Shown piece by piece: positions 25,842 to 32,622 of a stretch of 57,820 nucleotides of DNA. The notes under the pieces are model-generated. The model searched no databases, was not told where the DNA came from, and saw only the letters and a list, made by a program, of their open reading frames with translations. The translations under genes and the position numbers were made by a program. Origin of the DNA: a virus; IMG/VR virus record IMGVR_UViG_3300023500_000004, positions 1 to 57,820 of that record. One strand, written 5' to 3'. Each line of letters opens with the position of its first letter. The first letter of the stretch is position 1.

Positions 25842-27000
25842 TACCTTCCACTCCTTTACATGATGTATATACATCTAAACATCTTTCGTGAAAATATTCA
25901 GAGCCATGCTGTTCACACACCTCTGATGCCTCTATAGGTTGTTTGCATATACCACAAGCTTCAAGGCCATCTCCGTATGTAACACACTCCAAGTCTATCA
26001 ACTCCAACCCCTTGCCACTTAAAGAGAAGTTGTTAATTGGTTGGCCTCTAGAAAAATAGTGGCTTGCTGATGTCACCTTACCTCTCACCATGCCACCAAT
26101 ATCTGCAGCGGCTCGCCACTTTTTTACAAGATCCTTGCTTATGCAAAACTTTATCTCATCTCCAGTATCTGAAGAAGCTTTACAATATCCTGTATCTTTA
26201 ACAGCATATATCCAACCACTCATATACTCTCCTATATAATTTTCTAAAGAGCTATTATTAGTAGGAGCCATACCACTCATGCTCCCACCAATAATCCTTA
26301 TATGTGGCTTTTTTACATCAAACTCCTCGTATAAACCTCCTTCAGATAAATTATCGGCTTTATAGTATAAATGTTTACCAACCTCTAACAGCTCTAAATC
26401 TTTAACTACAGCTTTATTATGTTCTGCTGCTAATGTAATCATATTCTTTTCACTAGCCCATACTAAGTCTGCTCCTACCCATCCCATCCATAAAGTACGC
26501 TCAGAGTTACGAGCAAAGTGTATAGTATTATCTTCACTATCATGCCACACTAAGGCATAAGCCCCCTCTAAACTCTCTAATACAGTGTTAGCATCCTTAG
26601 TTTGAGATAAGGCATAGCATATACTTTCACTGTCTGTATCAAACGCTATGTCACCATCATGCACTGTTGTTTTAGTTAAAGTTCCGTTGTGCATCATCGT
26701 GATTGTGCCGTGTTTAAAGGGATGAGCGTTGTCATCATCCTTAGCTCCCTTAGTAGCAAACCTGTTGTGCCCCATCAGCGCTGTGTTTGGAGCTAGTAAT
26801 ATATTTTTATATGCTTTTAATTGTATAAAATCACACGACATTAGAGCACGTTTATACACTGTACAGTCTCCTGAACGATTCACAACTGCAACACCTGTTG
26901 AGTGCGGGCCTCTTATCATATCAAAATATAACAAGTTGGTAAAAAAATCATCACCAGCTTGTGTCATACTAGAACTTGCAATACCCACCAATCCACACAT
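25831..27000 (-). CDS. Class II glutamine amidotransferase with C-terminal Zn finger
   Basis: 389 aa. N-terminal nucleophile Cys2 (MCGLVGI) with RGPHSTG (30-36), GHNRFATKG (77-85), HNG (104-106) and DTDSE (121-125): a complete Ntn-type glutaminase that frees ammonia from glutamine. There is no synthetase domain fused; instead residues 349-374 form a Cys/His cluster (C349, C352, C362, H365, H371, C374) like a treble-clef zinc finger. AGGAG nine bases before ATG. It would supply ammonia to the neighbouring ligases or make an amidated product. Confidence 0.92.
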   Translation of the reverse strand: MCGLVGIASSSMTQAGDDFFTNLLYFDMIRGPHSTGVAVVNRSGDCTVYKRALMSCDFIQLKAYKNILLAPNTALMGHNRFATKGAKDDDNAHPFKHGTITMMHNGTLTKTTVHDGDIAFDTDSESICYALSQTKDANTVLESLEGAYALVWHDSEDNTIHFARNSERTLWMGWVGADLVWASEKNMITLAAEHNKAVVKDLELLEVGKHLYYKADNLSEGGLYEEFDVKKPHIRIIGGSMSGMAPTNNSSLENYIGEYMSGWIYAVKDTGYCKASSDTGDEIKFCISKDLVKKWRAAADIGGMVRGKVTSASHYFSRGQPINNFSLSGKGLELIDLECVTYGDGLEACGICKQPIEASEVCEQHGSEYFHERCLDVYTSCKGVEGNVL

Positions 27001-27001
27001 A

Positions 27002-27871
27002 TTAAACTCTCCTATTTATTTCATTAATTAATTCTTCATTATCAAGAATACTTTTATTATCTATTGGTTCTGTAGTCAATAACATCTCGTCTATTAAACT
27101 CATATACAATACATTGTATTTAGCATTATCCCAGTACCTGCATAAATCGCTTTTATATACTATAGGTAGCTGTAACTTATCTTTAAATACAGCGTATATA
27201 CACTCTCTACTACTACCAGATTGTAATAACATAATCTCTTCAAGAGTGTGTGATGTAGCCCAGGCAATGATGGCTAGTAGTATGTCCACCCAATTTAATA
27301 TGTCATGGGCATTTAAAGAGCCGCAGTGTGTTCTAATTTCTATAGAACCAAACTCACATAAAGCAGCAAGATTAAGTCCAGTGTATTTACAGCTAGTGTT
27401 AACCAGACTGCCAACATCTTTAACACTAAAAGCTAAGGCAGCTTGCTTCACTTGTTCAGTTGCAAAGGTAAATCCTGGACAATATATATTACTAGCTCTA
27501 TGTTTACCACTAATGGTGTATAAAGCTGGTTCAAATAAAGCATACAGTTTATAAATTTTCTCAATGTCTAGTATAGTGTAGTTACGCATATCTATATGTA
27601 CATGCAACGATGTTCTGTGAGACAACACACATCTTGTTGTGGACAGGTACTTGGATAAGTTAACTACAGCCCTATCTAATGCCAGTCTACGCATTGGAGT
27701 GGATAAAACAAACTCCCTACCATCTCGCAAAGAGCCATCTCTAACAATATTCCAGCCTTTAAGATCTACTGCATTAATACAATCTCCTTCAACTTCCAAT
27801 TCCAATCCAACTAAAGGTACTTCACTAACCTTTGGTGGTTTTAGCCCAAATATTTCAGCTATTGTTTTCAT
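27002..27871 (-). CDS. Amidoligase (glutamine-synthetase-fold carboxylate-amine ligase)
   Basis: 289 aa. GLELEVEG (Glu24, Glu26), HVHIDMRN (His90, His92) and FGSIEIRTHCGSLNAHDI are the metal- and substrate-binding strands of the amidoligase_2 group, which forms amide bonds with ATP. It starts 17 bases inside the preceding gene, with GGAGAC before ATG. It is one of three amide-forming enzymes in this cluster. The acceptor and donor are unknown. Confidence 0.85.
   Translation of the reverse strand: MKTIAEIFGLKPPKVSEVPLVGLELEVEGDCINAVDLKGWNIVRDGSLRDGREFVLSTPMRRLALDRAVVNLSKYLSTTRCVLSHRTSLHVHIDMRNYTILDIEKIYKLYALFEPALYTISGKHRASNIYCPGFTFATEQVKQAALAFSVKDVGSLVNTSCKYTGLNLAALCEFGSIEIRTHCGSLNAHDILNWVDILLAIIAWATSHTLEEIMLLQSGSSRECIYAVFKDKLQLPIVYKSDLCRYWDNAKYNVLYMSLIDEMLLTTEPIDNKSILDNEELINEINRRV
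27267..27278 (-). repeat. Oriented 12-bp motif, copy 5
   Basis: Inside the amidoligase gene; encodes Leu-Ala-Ile-Ile. Confidence 0.6.
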
Positions 27872-28412
27872 ACACCCAGTCTCCTATTCTTGGAATAAAT
27901 TGTTTTGTGTGTAATTGTATTACACCATCTTTTATAACTTTACCTATAGGCAAGTTTCTGAAGAACAGATAACCTTTTGTTACACACATATCTCTAGTTA
28001 TATTTTTAGTTGAATAACCTTGTTTCTCTAAGAAAAACTTAGCCACCCTAGCTCCCCTTCTTACACCAATGTCAGCTATGGTCACTTCACCACCTTCTTT
28101 AAAACTGTAAGCCAGTAAGTTATGTGTTCTTAACCCCCGTTTCCATTGACGCTCTGCTTTACGTGCTATATACAGCACAGACCCATCTTCATCTTCAAAC
28201 ATACCTAAATCTGTTTGACACAAGGTTATATCATTAATGTGGGTTGATTGACTATCGCTCTCATCAAGGTGTTTATAAAACACATAAGGTTCATTATAAT
28301 CCTCATCGCAAAAAAAATCAGATAGATGGACACACCTATTATTTATTAAAGCATAAGTGCTAGCATAACTAGCGTTCATATCATCTATTGACATTTCATG
28401 CAGCACGTTCAT
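27855..28412 (-). CDS. Unknown protein of the amide-ligation cluster
   Basis: 185 aa from ATG 28412, chosen for AAGGAG seven bases upstream; the longer frame to 28487 lies inside the ligase gene. Mixed alpha/beta composition: an acidic N-terminal part (HLSDFFCDEDYNEPYVFYKH), then a basic region (ARKAERQWKRGLRTHNLL). No family recognised with certainty. Its overlaps on both sides (17 bases each) and position between two ligases suggest it works with them, as substrate, carrier or partner. Confidence 0.6.
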   Translation of the reverse strand: MNVLHEMSIDDMNASYASTYALINNRCVHLSDFFCDEDYNEPYVFYKHLDESDSQSTHINDITLCQTDLGMFEDEDGSVLYIARKAERQWKRGLRTHNLLAYSFKEGGEVTIADIGVRRGARVAKFFLEKQGYSTKNITRDMCVTKGYLFFRNLPIGKVIKDGVIQLHTKQFIPRIGDWVYENNS

Positions 28413-29211
28413 CACACATCTCCTTGTTAGACAGGACTTTAAGTATTTGTGGATATAATAGTGCAGCACTTTCAGCATCACACTCATTTATGATGGCTTG
28501 TATTTTCTTTTCATCAGCTATTAAACTAAAGACTGGAAGTAAAGAGGCGTGTCTCTCGACACACAGCTTAGTCATGTTGTAGACATATCTCTGCCTTGCT
28601 GTATTAGTCATCCAGAAATTACCAAGTGTACGGTATTCACCACCATATGGCTTAATGCGAATACAACCAGCCTTACCATACATTGTTCTTCTGAATACAT
28701 CTGTGTCATGCAACACGCTCCACACCCCTAATATGTAGTCCATACACATAGCTATGCGCTTCGTTGTTTCAACATGTGGTGACACATAACTATAATGTAT
28801 ATGTCCCGCTGCTGTCCTTAGACGCTGCTTCGGGTTAGGTTTAGGATTGTATGAGTCAGTGTATACATTGAAGTCGCGGCTACACCCCATAGCCATCTCT
28901 TTACCAGTGAAGCCAAGTAGTTTATCCTTTGTATATCTATGGCTACTCTTACACACCAGTTCATAATTGTTAACTCCAACCTGGTCAGACAATTGCATAT
29001 GAACACTAGCTAATTTACTAAGCCAATCAGATAATGTTATGCAAGGATCTATTGCCATCTCAGCACATACCCCATCTTCTTGTAAGTTTCCATCTTTCAC
29101 TAGCTTTGGGCATTCTTTGCTACCCTTTATAAGTTCATTAACACTCTCGATCTCACCGTCGCGTGAGACAAAGAACTCTACATCACTTCCAATCTGTTTA
29201 AATATTGACAT
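28396..29211 (-). CDS. phiEco32-like COOH-NH2 ligase, type 2
   Basis: 271 aa. The opening GSDVEFFVS (8-16) with conserved Asp and Glu, DGVCAEMAI, AAGHIHYSYV and IRIKPYGGEYRTLGNFW are the strands that identify the phage phiEco32-like COOH-NH2 ligase group, a glutamine-synthetase-fold family. Start at ATG 29211 after AGGAAGG. Its first 42 bases region (with ribosome-binding site) is duplicated at the start of the next gene upstream. Reaction partners are unknown. Confidence 0.88.
   Translation of the reverse strand: MSIFKQIGSDVEFFVSRDGEIESVNELIKGSKECPKLVKDGNLQEDGVCAEMAIDPCITLSDWLSKLASVHMQLSDQVGVNNYELVCKSSHRYTKDKLLGFTGKEMAMGCSRDFNVYTDSYNPKPNPKQRLRTAAGHIHYSYVSPHVETTKRIAMCMDYILGVWSVLHDTDVFRRTMYGKAGCIRIKPYGGEYRTLGNFWMTNTARQRYVYNMTKLCVERHASLLPVFSLIADEKKIQAIINECDAESAALLYPQILKVLSNKEMCDERAA
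28490..28501 (-). repeat. Oriented 12-bp motif, copy 6
   Basis: Near the 3' end of the type 2 ligase gene; encodes Gln-Ala-Ile-Ile. Confidence 0.6.
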
Positions 29212-29215
29212 CAAT
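29174..29215. repeat. 42-base direct repeat, copy A
   Basis: Covers the start codon and first 12 codons of the COOH-NH2 ligase gene. Identical to 29544-29585; similarity continues imperfectly upstream through the ribosome-binding site. Confidence 0.9.
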
Positions 29216-29581
29216 TCCTTCCTCTTTCATAACTTCTATCAATTGATTTATATTATCTGGCTTTAAAAGTTCTTTTAAGTTTACTTCATAATAATCTAGC
29301 CCATTTGCTATACTTCTTTGCGCTGGAGTTGGTGTGTAGCCCAATCGGCGGAACACTTCTCTAAATACCTGAGGCCTTTGAGTTAAAAGACTATAGCGGA
29401 TTCCTTGTGGAGAAGTCCGCGCTGCTTCTTCGGGTACCTCAACTACTTGAGTGGGTGCTACATTAACCTTTGTTGCCTGATTAAGAACGGGGGGGATATC
29501 TGCTTGTGTTTCCTGAAGAGATTCGGCGGCCTCAGGTGGGATTAACTCTACATCACTTCCAATCTGTTTAAATATTGACAT
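29198..29581 (-). CDS. Unknown protein with ligase-derived N-terminus
   Basis: 127 aa from ATG 29581. The first 12 residues (MSIFKQIGSDVE) are the same as those of the COOH-NH2 ligase directly downstream, owing to a 42-base duplication. After that come a Pro/Glu/Ala-rich stretch (IPPEAAESLQETQADIPP) and a helical C-terminal half (RPQVFREVFRRLGYTPTPAQ, then NINQLIEVMKEEG). Base composition of the middle is higher in GC than its neighbours. It may be a new gene made by 5'-end capture. Function unknown. Confidence 0.6.
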   Translation of the reverse strand: MSIFKQIGSDVELIPPEAAESLQETQADIPPVLNQATKVNVAPTQVVEVPEEAARTSPQGIRYSLLTQRPQVFREVFRRLGYTPTPAQRSIANGLDYYEVNLKELLKPDNINQLIEVMKEEGIDVNI

Positions 29582-29585
29582 CAAT
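29544..29585. repeat. 42-base direct repeat, copy B
   Basis: Second copy of 29174-29215, at the start of the 127-aa gene. Confidence 0.9.
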
Positions 29586-30201
29586 CCCATTCCTCTTCAT
29601 CTTCATAAACTTCTGGCCTCTCATCCTCATCCCAATCTTCCAACGTTTCATAGTACTCTTCTAAATCTTTTTCCTCAACCTTGGCTATGCGAACACTTCC
29701 AAAGGTAGTAGTAGGCATTGTTGGTGAAAGGGTTTCTTCTACATAAAAATCTTTATAATTATCTGGTAGATTAAAATCTGGCACAGAATTATAATTCTTA
29801 CTAACTTCATACACTGTTATTTTAAAATCCTCATAACCCTTCCAACTCTTCACTTCATTTATATGAACATTATTACTAGCGTTGCTTAACAGTTTATAAA
29901 ACCCCTTATATACACCCATTTCCATGTCATATTCAGCACACGTAGTTATGAGTTTCCATGTATATTTTTCTGGACTATGCAAAGCGGCTCTTTGTTTACA
30001 CAAGTAATGAAGCAAGCAATTGAACATAGCCTCTCTGGACTCATTAGAATTGGCGTTGCAGGAGATATTACCTAAGCTAACAGTAGAACAATCTGCTATT
30101 AGATTTACACAGTCTATACTCAGTCTAGGCCTATCCCCCCATGCATCTACAGCAGGACTGTACAAGGTTAGTCGTGTGCCATAATTATTGTAATCAAACA
30201 T
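29581..30201 (-). CDS. Unknown acidic-tailed protein
   Basis: 206 aa. Four Cys in residues 30-62 and a mixed alpha/beta body end in a strongly acidic tail (EEYYETLEDWDEDERPEVYE, then DEEEWD). Start ATG 30201 follows CGAGG. First gene of the chain of overlapping genes that contains the amide-forming enzymes. Acidic tails are possible acceptor or docking sites, but nothing shows this directly. Confidence 0.6.
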   Translation of the reverse strand: MFDYNNYGTRLTLYSPAVDAWGDRPRLSIDCVNLIADCSTVSLGNISCNANSNESREAMFNCLLHYLCKQRAALHSPEKYTWKLITTCAEYDMEMGVYKGFYKLLSNASNNVHINEVKSWKGYEDFKITVYEVSKNYNSVPDFNLPDNYKDFYVEETLSPTMPTTTFGSVRIAKVEEKDLEEYYETLEDWDEDERPEVYEDEEEWD

Positions 30202-30221
30202 GTTATTACCTCGTTGTGGCT

Positions 30222-30233
30222 ATGACGGCCAGT
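30222..30233 (-). repeat. Oriented 12-bp motif, variant copy 7
   Basis: ATGACGGCCAGT, one G/A difference in the core, same orientation. Lies between a 43-codon ORF and the acidic-tailed gene, that is in non-coding sequence. Confidence 0.45.
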
Positions 30234-30364
30234 TAATTTTGTTGTGCCCATTGTGCGGCACAACCTGTTATTACCCACAACATACCAGCATTATCCATAC
30301 TGATATGACAAGCGTGTGCATACCTCTTAATACACCTAATTTGTTTATAAGCTCTTGATTGCAT
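30233..30364 (-). CDS. 43-aa small protein
   Basis: The frame (MQSRAYKQIRCIKRYAHACH, then ISMDNAGMLWVITGCAAQWA) has CGAGGA nine bases before ATG, and the AGGA lies at the end of the membrane-protein gene upstream. Basic N-terminus with three Cys and a hydrophobic middle. Too short for a firm call; no family recognised. Confidence 0.4.
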   Translation of the reverse strand: MQSRAYKQIRCIKRYAHACHISMDNAGMLWVITGCAAQWAQQN

Positions 30365-30369
30365 GTTAT

Positions 30370-30516
30370 TTATTCCTCGTGAGTTGCAATTAAATATATT
30401 AATATAAACTCAACCGATATAGTTAGTGCGATTAAGTTTAAAGGTATGCTCAATACCACAAGAACAAGGCTAATGATAAGAATACTTATCATAATATTAT
30501 CTCTTATTGATTGCAT
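30370..30516 (-). CDS. 48-aa small membrane protein
   Basis: After a short polar start (MQSIRDN) nearly the whole chain is hydrophobic (IMISILIISLVLVVLSIPLN, then LIALTISVEFILIYLI), giving one or two membrane spans. AAGGG stands about nine bases before ATG. It is among the first genes of the leftward operon, where phages often encode small membrane takeover proteins. Function unknown. Confidence 0.45.
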   Translation of the reverse strand: MQSIRDNIMISILIISLVLVVLSIPLNLIALTISVEFILIYLIATHEE

Positions 30517-30578
30517 GACACTATCCCTTTTAGTTAATGGTGGCCAATAGAATTGTATTTAAGACAAAGGCGTGAGTG

Positions 30579-31046
30579 TTAAGCCATAGCTTTTAATACG
30601 GTTTTACCTTCATCACTCAATTCATGTTCTTCACTGAAAGCTTGGAGCTTCTTAACTAAGCTTAATACGGCCGCCTTCTCATTCCACACACTAGCTTCCG
30701 TATCTTTCTTCTCATAGAATGGTTCAGCATTAGCCGCCATTACAATAGCAATCTTAGCAAAGCTATTGATTTGTGGCATCTTACCAACATAACCACCTAA
30801 GCCAGCATATGCTTTCTTATTCCACCTAACTTTAACATGCTTAGTAATCCAGAGCTTCAAGGCATTACCCCGACTACTCTTAGGCATAGCCTTAACAAGA
30901 TTTGTTAATACATCCTTATCACCATGCTGTAAGAAGTGCGCAATACCAGCAACACCAACGGCATGTATATGTTCATCAAGCTTCGTGCCAGCTTGTAAGA
31001 TTAGTTCGGTTGTTTCCTTTGATTGCTTAATAGTTAGAATGTTCAT
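30579..31046 (-). CDS. First leftward (early) protein, unknown function
   Basis: 155 aa, alpha/beta. Basic segment SSRGNALKLWITKHVKVRWN near residues 57-76, helical ends. AGGTG seven bases before ATG 31046. A 10-bp hairpin (31071-31093) lies in its leader. As the gene nearest the control region it is probably the earliest expressed. No family recognised with confidence. Confidence 0.65.
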   Translation of the reverse strand: MNILTIKQSKETTELILQAGTKLDEHIHAVGVAGIAHFLQHGDKDVLTNLVKAMPKSSRGNALKLWITKHVKVRWNKKAYAGLGGYVGKMPQINSFAKIAIVMAANAEPFYEKKDTEASVWNEKAAVLSLVKKLQAFSEEHELSDEGKTVLKAMA

Positions 31047-31070
31047 GTTGTTTCACCTTTTGTTTAATGT

Positions 31071-31093
31071 ATAGGTACTAGGATAGTGCCTAT
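31071..31093. promoter_or_regulatory. Leader hairpin of first leftward gene
   Basis: Ten-pair stem (one G-T pair) with a GGA loop, 25 bases before the leftward ATG. A second, longer stem pairs 31096-31104 with 31172-31180 (nine pairs) around an inner hairpin (31118-31140). Confidence 0.5.
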
Positions 31094-31312
31094 ATCTAAA
31101 CAATCTATCAATGCAAGAATGTCATACAATGCACGACATTAAAACAAGGATAAAAATTGAATAGAGTTTGTATTGTTTAGGCAGGTTGAGGCGCTAGCCC
31201 TATTGCTGCTCGTTAATCACACGAGAATGAGTGCCCAAACGTACCAGCTACCCACTTCAAACGACATGAACATAATGCTCCAACACTCACAAAGCTAATG
31301 CTATCACAATTA

Positions 31313-31399
31313 TGTAGATATCATTCTACAAACCATTATTAAACGAATGGAATACGTTACAACTAAACCATAGTTGTTATGTGCCTAACCTAAGTTAGG
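31313..31399. repeat. Run of four short hairpins
   Basis: Stems at 31313-31330 (6 bp), 31333-31350 (5 bp), 31359-31377 (7 bp) and 31384-31399 (6 bp), all perfect, with 4-8-base loops. The stem sequences differ from each other, so the shared property is structure, not sequence. Confidence 0.5.
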
Positions 31400-31570
31400 A
31401 TGCTTGTTATAAAGCTTAAACTAATATAAACATAAGTCAAGCTTTATTTTTAATCTATTCTAATCCCTTATTACACATTCGGTTCAATCCGTGAACACTG
31501 TTAATAGTACATGAATATAATAATAATGCAAGACTAAATAGTTATAATAAACTTGATTGTTATGTAGATT

Positions 31571-31582
31571 ATGATGGCTTGT
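31571..31582 (-). repeat. Oriented 12-bp motif, copy 8
   Basis: Exact copy inside the non-coding control region, upstream (in the leftward sense) of all the others. Confidence 0.6.
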
Positions 31583-31785
31583 TTATATGTATATATAGAG
31601 TCTGATCTTGACTAACATAATAATGTACATAATACAAGGGTCATTTCACCTAGCATAATGTATGCCAAACTAATATCTATTTTTAGGGAGGGCAACGTAT
31701 AGCATATCCATAGAACGCCCAGCACAGAGCAATATAGACATCTTCTCAAACATCATGCCAACTGTGTTTAAAGTGTAGAACTAAT

Positions 31786-31794
31786 TGGTATAAT
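31786..31794 (+). promoter_or_regulatory. Extended -10 promoter-like site, rightward
   Basis: TGGTATAAT, a perfect extended -10. No good -35 box is visible, which such promoters tolerate. It would drive transcription toward the terminase genes. Confidence 0.4.
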
Positions 31795-32045
31795 AACCTA
31801 GATAATATCTGTTCTTTATAACTATATGTTATATGTATTAATGCTTATTAAAACAATGGTTTATATTCTTTATGGTTATAGTGAGGGGGAGTTATAGTAA
31901 TTACTCTAATTTCTTTAAGCTGGCCATTATTTTATACTTAGGATTATTAAGCCATTATGTATTAGAAGATACTGATATACATATAAGGAATGCTAGTGAG
32001 TGCTAACATTTATTTAATGCATGAGCATGAGTATAAAAGCTTTAA

Positions 32046-32070
32046 GGGGGGTAAGGGGGTAAGGGGTAGG
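32046..32070 (+). other. G-run element with TAA spacers
   Basis: Runs of 6, 5, 4 and 2 G separated by TAA, TAA and TA, followed by five T. Could fold as a two-layer G-quadruplex; the complementary strand is a C-rich tract. Confidence 0.5.
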
Positions 32071-32169
32071 TTTTTATAGTGCATTGAACCTTAAATAATT
32101 CTCAGAGAAATTATGTATATGAGCAGAAATATATATGCGGGGGTATATTGTATATTCCCACCCTCCCTA

Positions 32170-32222
32170 AATACCTGAGTGTATTTCCTCTTGAGGAGGA
32201 AGAAAAGAAGTGCTCAGGTATT
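32170..32222. promoter_or_regulatory. Nested palindrome
   Basis: A perfect 10-bp outer stem (32170-32179 with 32213-32222) encloses an inner 6-bp hairpin (TTCCTC/GAGGAA). It is the longest perfect stem in the control region and could be a protein-binding, origin or terminator-like structure; no U-tract follows. Confidence 0.5.
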
Positions 32223-32313
32223 AAACCCTATCGTGTTATTACAAGGACTAGTGTAACTCTATATATTAATTTTGTAAAGAATTGTTAATATCTGTGCGGT
32301 TTAGAGAAAAGTA

Positions 32314-32322
32314 TGTTATAAT
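32314..32322 (+). promoter_or_regulatory. Extended -10 promoter of the late operon
   Basis: TGTTATAAT, a perfect extended -10, about 300 bases upstream of the small terminase ATG. The spacer upstream has no good -35 match. It would start transcripts whose leader carries the hairpin array at 32350-32612. Confidence 0.55.
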
Positions 32323-32349
32323 ACTTATATAAAGTAATTAAACATATAA

Positions 32350-32612
32350 GCATTCTTCTTAAAAGAATGCGTAATTATATAATTATTCATTACATTCATA
32401 ATCATTAATTACATACAAACCTTTAAGGGTTTGTATAAGTATAAGTATTAATATTAAACATTGTCTACTTCCTTGTAGACAAGATCTTTTATAACTTCAT
32501 CCCTGAAGTTATGTAACAATAGCTTTGCAGACAAACTACGTTTTCTGCTAGCTTTAATCTTTTAATCCATGCAGACCAAATAGTCTGCTCATTTGCATAG
32601 CAGCATTGCTGC
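32350..32612 (+). promoter_or_regulatory. Hairpin array in the late leader
   Basis: Perfect stems follow each other: 32350-32370 (8 bp), 32413-32436 (9 bp), 32461-32482 (8 bp), 32491-32512 (9 bp), 32571-32588 (6 bp), with 4-6-base loops. A weaker two-part stem lies at 32521-32553, a 14-base palindrome at 32372-32385, and a small GCAG/CTGC stem at 32600-32612 just before the terminase ribosome-binding site. Stems are unrelated in sequence. Confidence 0.6.
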
Positions 32613-32622
32613 CAAGGTTTGT

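Larger units (their letters stand above)
31047..32622. other. Divergent control region, no convincing gene
   Basis: About 1.58 kb between the leftward early block and the rightward late block. It is AT-rich, with stops in all frames; the longest plausible frame (31872-32006, 44 codons) has no ribosome-binding site. It contains two extended -10 promoter-like sites, two runs of short hairpins, a nested palindrome, a G-run element and one motif copy. The position fits a bidirectional promoter region and possibly a replication origin or packaging site next to the terminase genes. Confidence 0.7.

Noticed and set aside
31482-31496. GTTCAATCC followed by TGAAC, like a tRNA T-arm
   Set aside because: It is a simple 5-bp hairpin; no acceptor, D or anticodon arm can be folded around it.
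31872-32006. 44-codon frame in the control region
   Set aside because: No ribosome-binding site and no protein-like composition; treated as non-coding.
31313-32612. Hairpins as N4-type virion RNA polymerase promoters
   Set aside because: N4 promoters have a defined small loop and conserved sequence and need a very large virion polymerase; the stems here are unrelated in sequence and no polymerase motifs are seen in the large virion protein.
31047-32622. CRISPR array or iteron origin
   Set aside because: No repeated direct units with spacers; the recurring feature is stem structure only.
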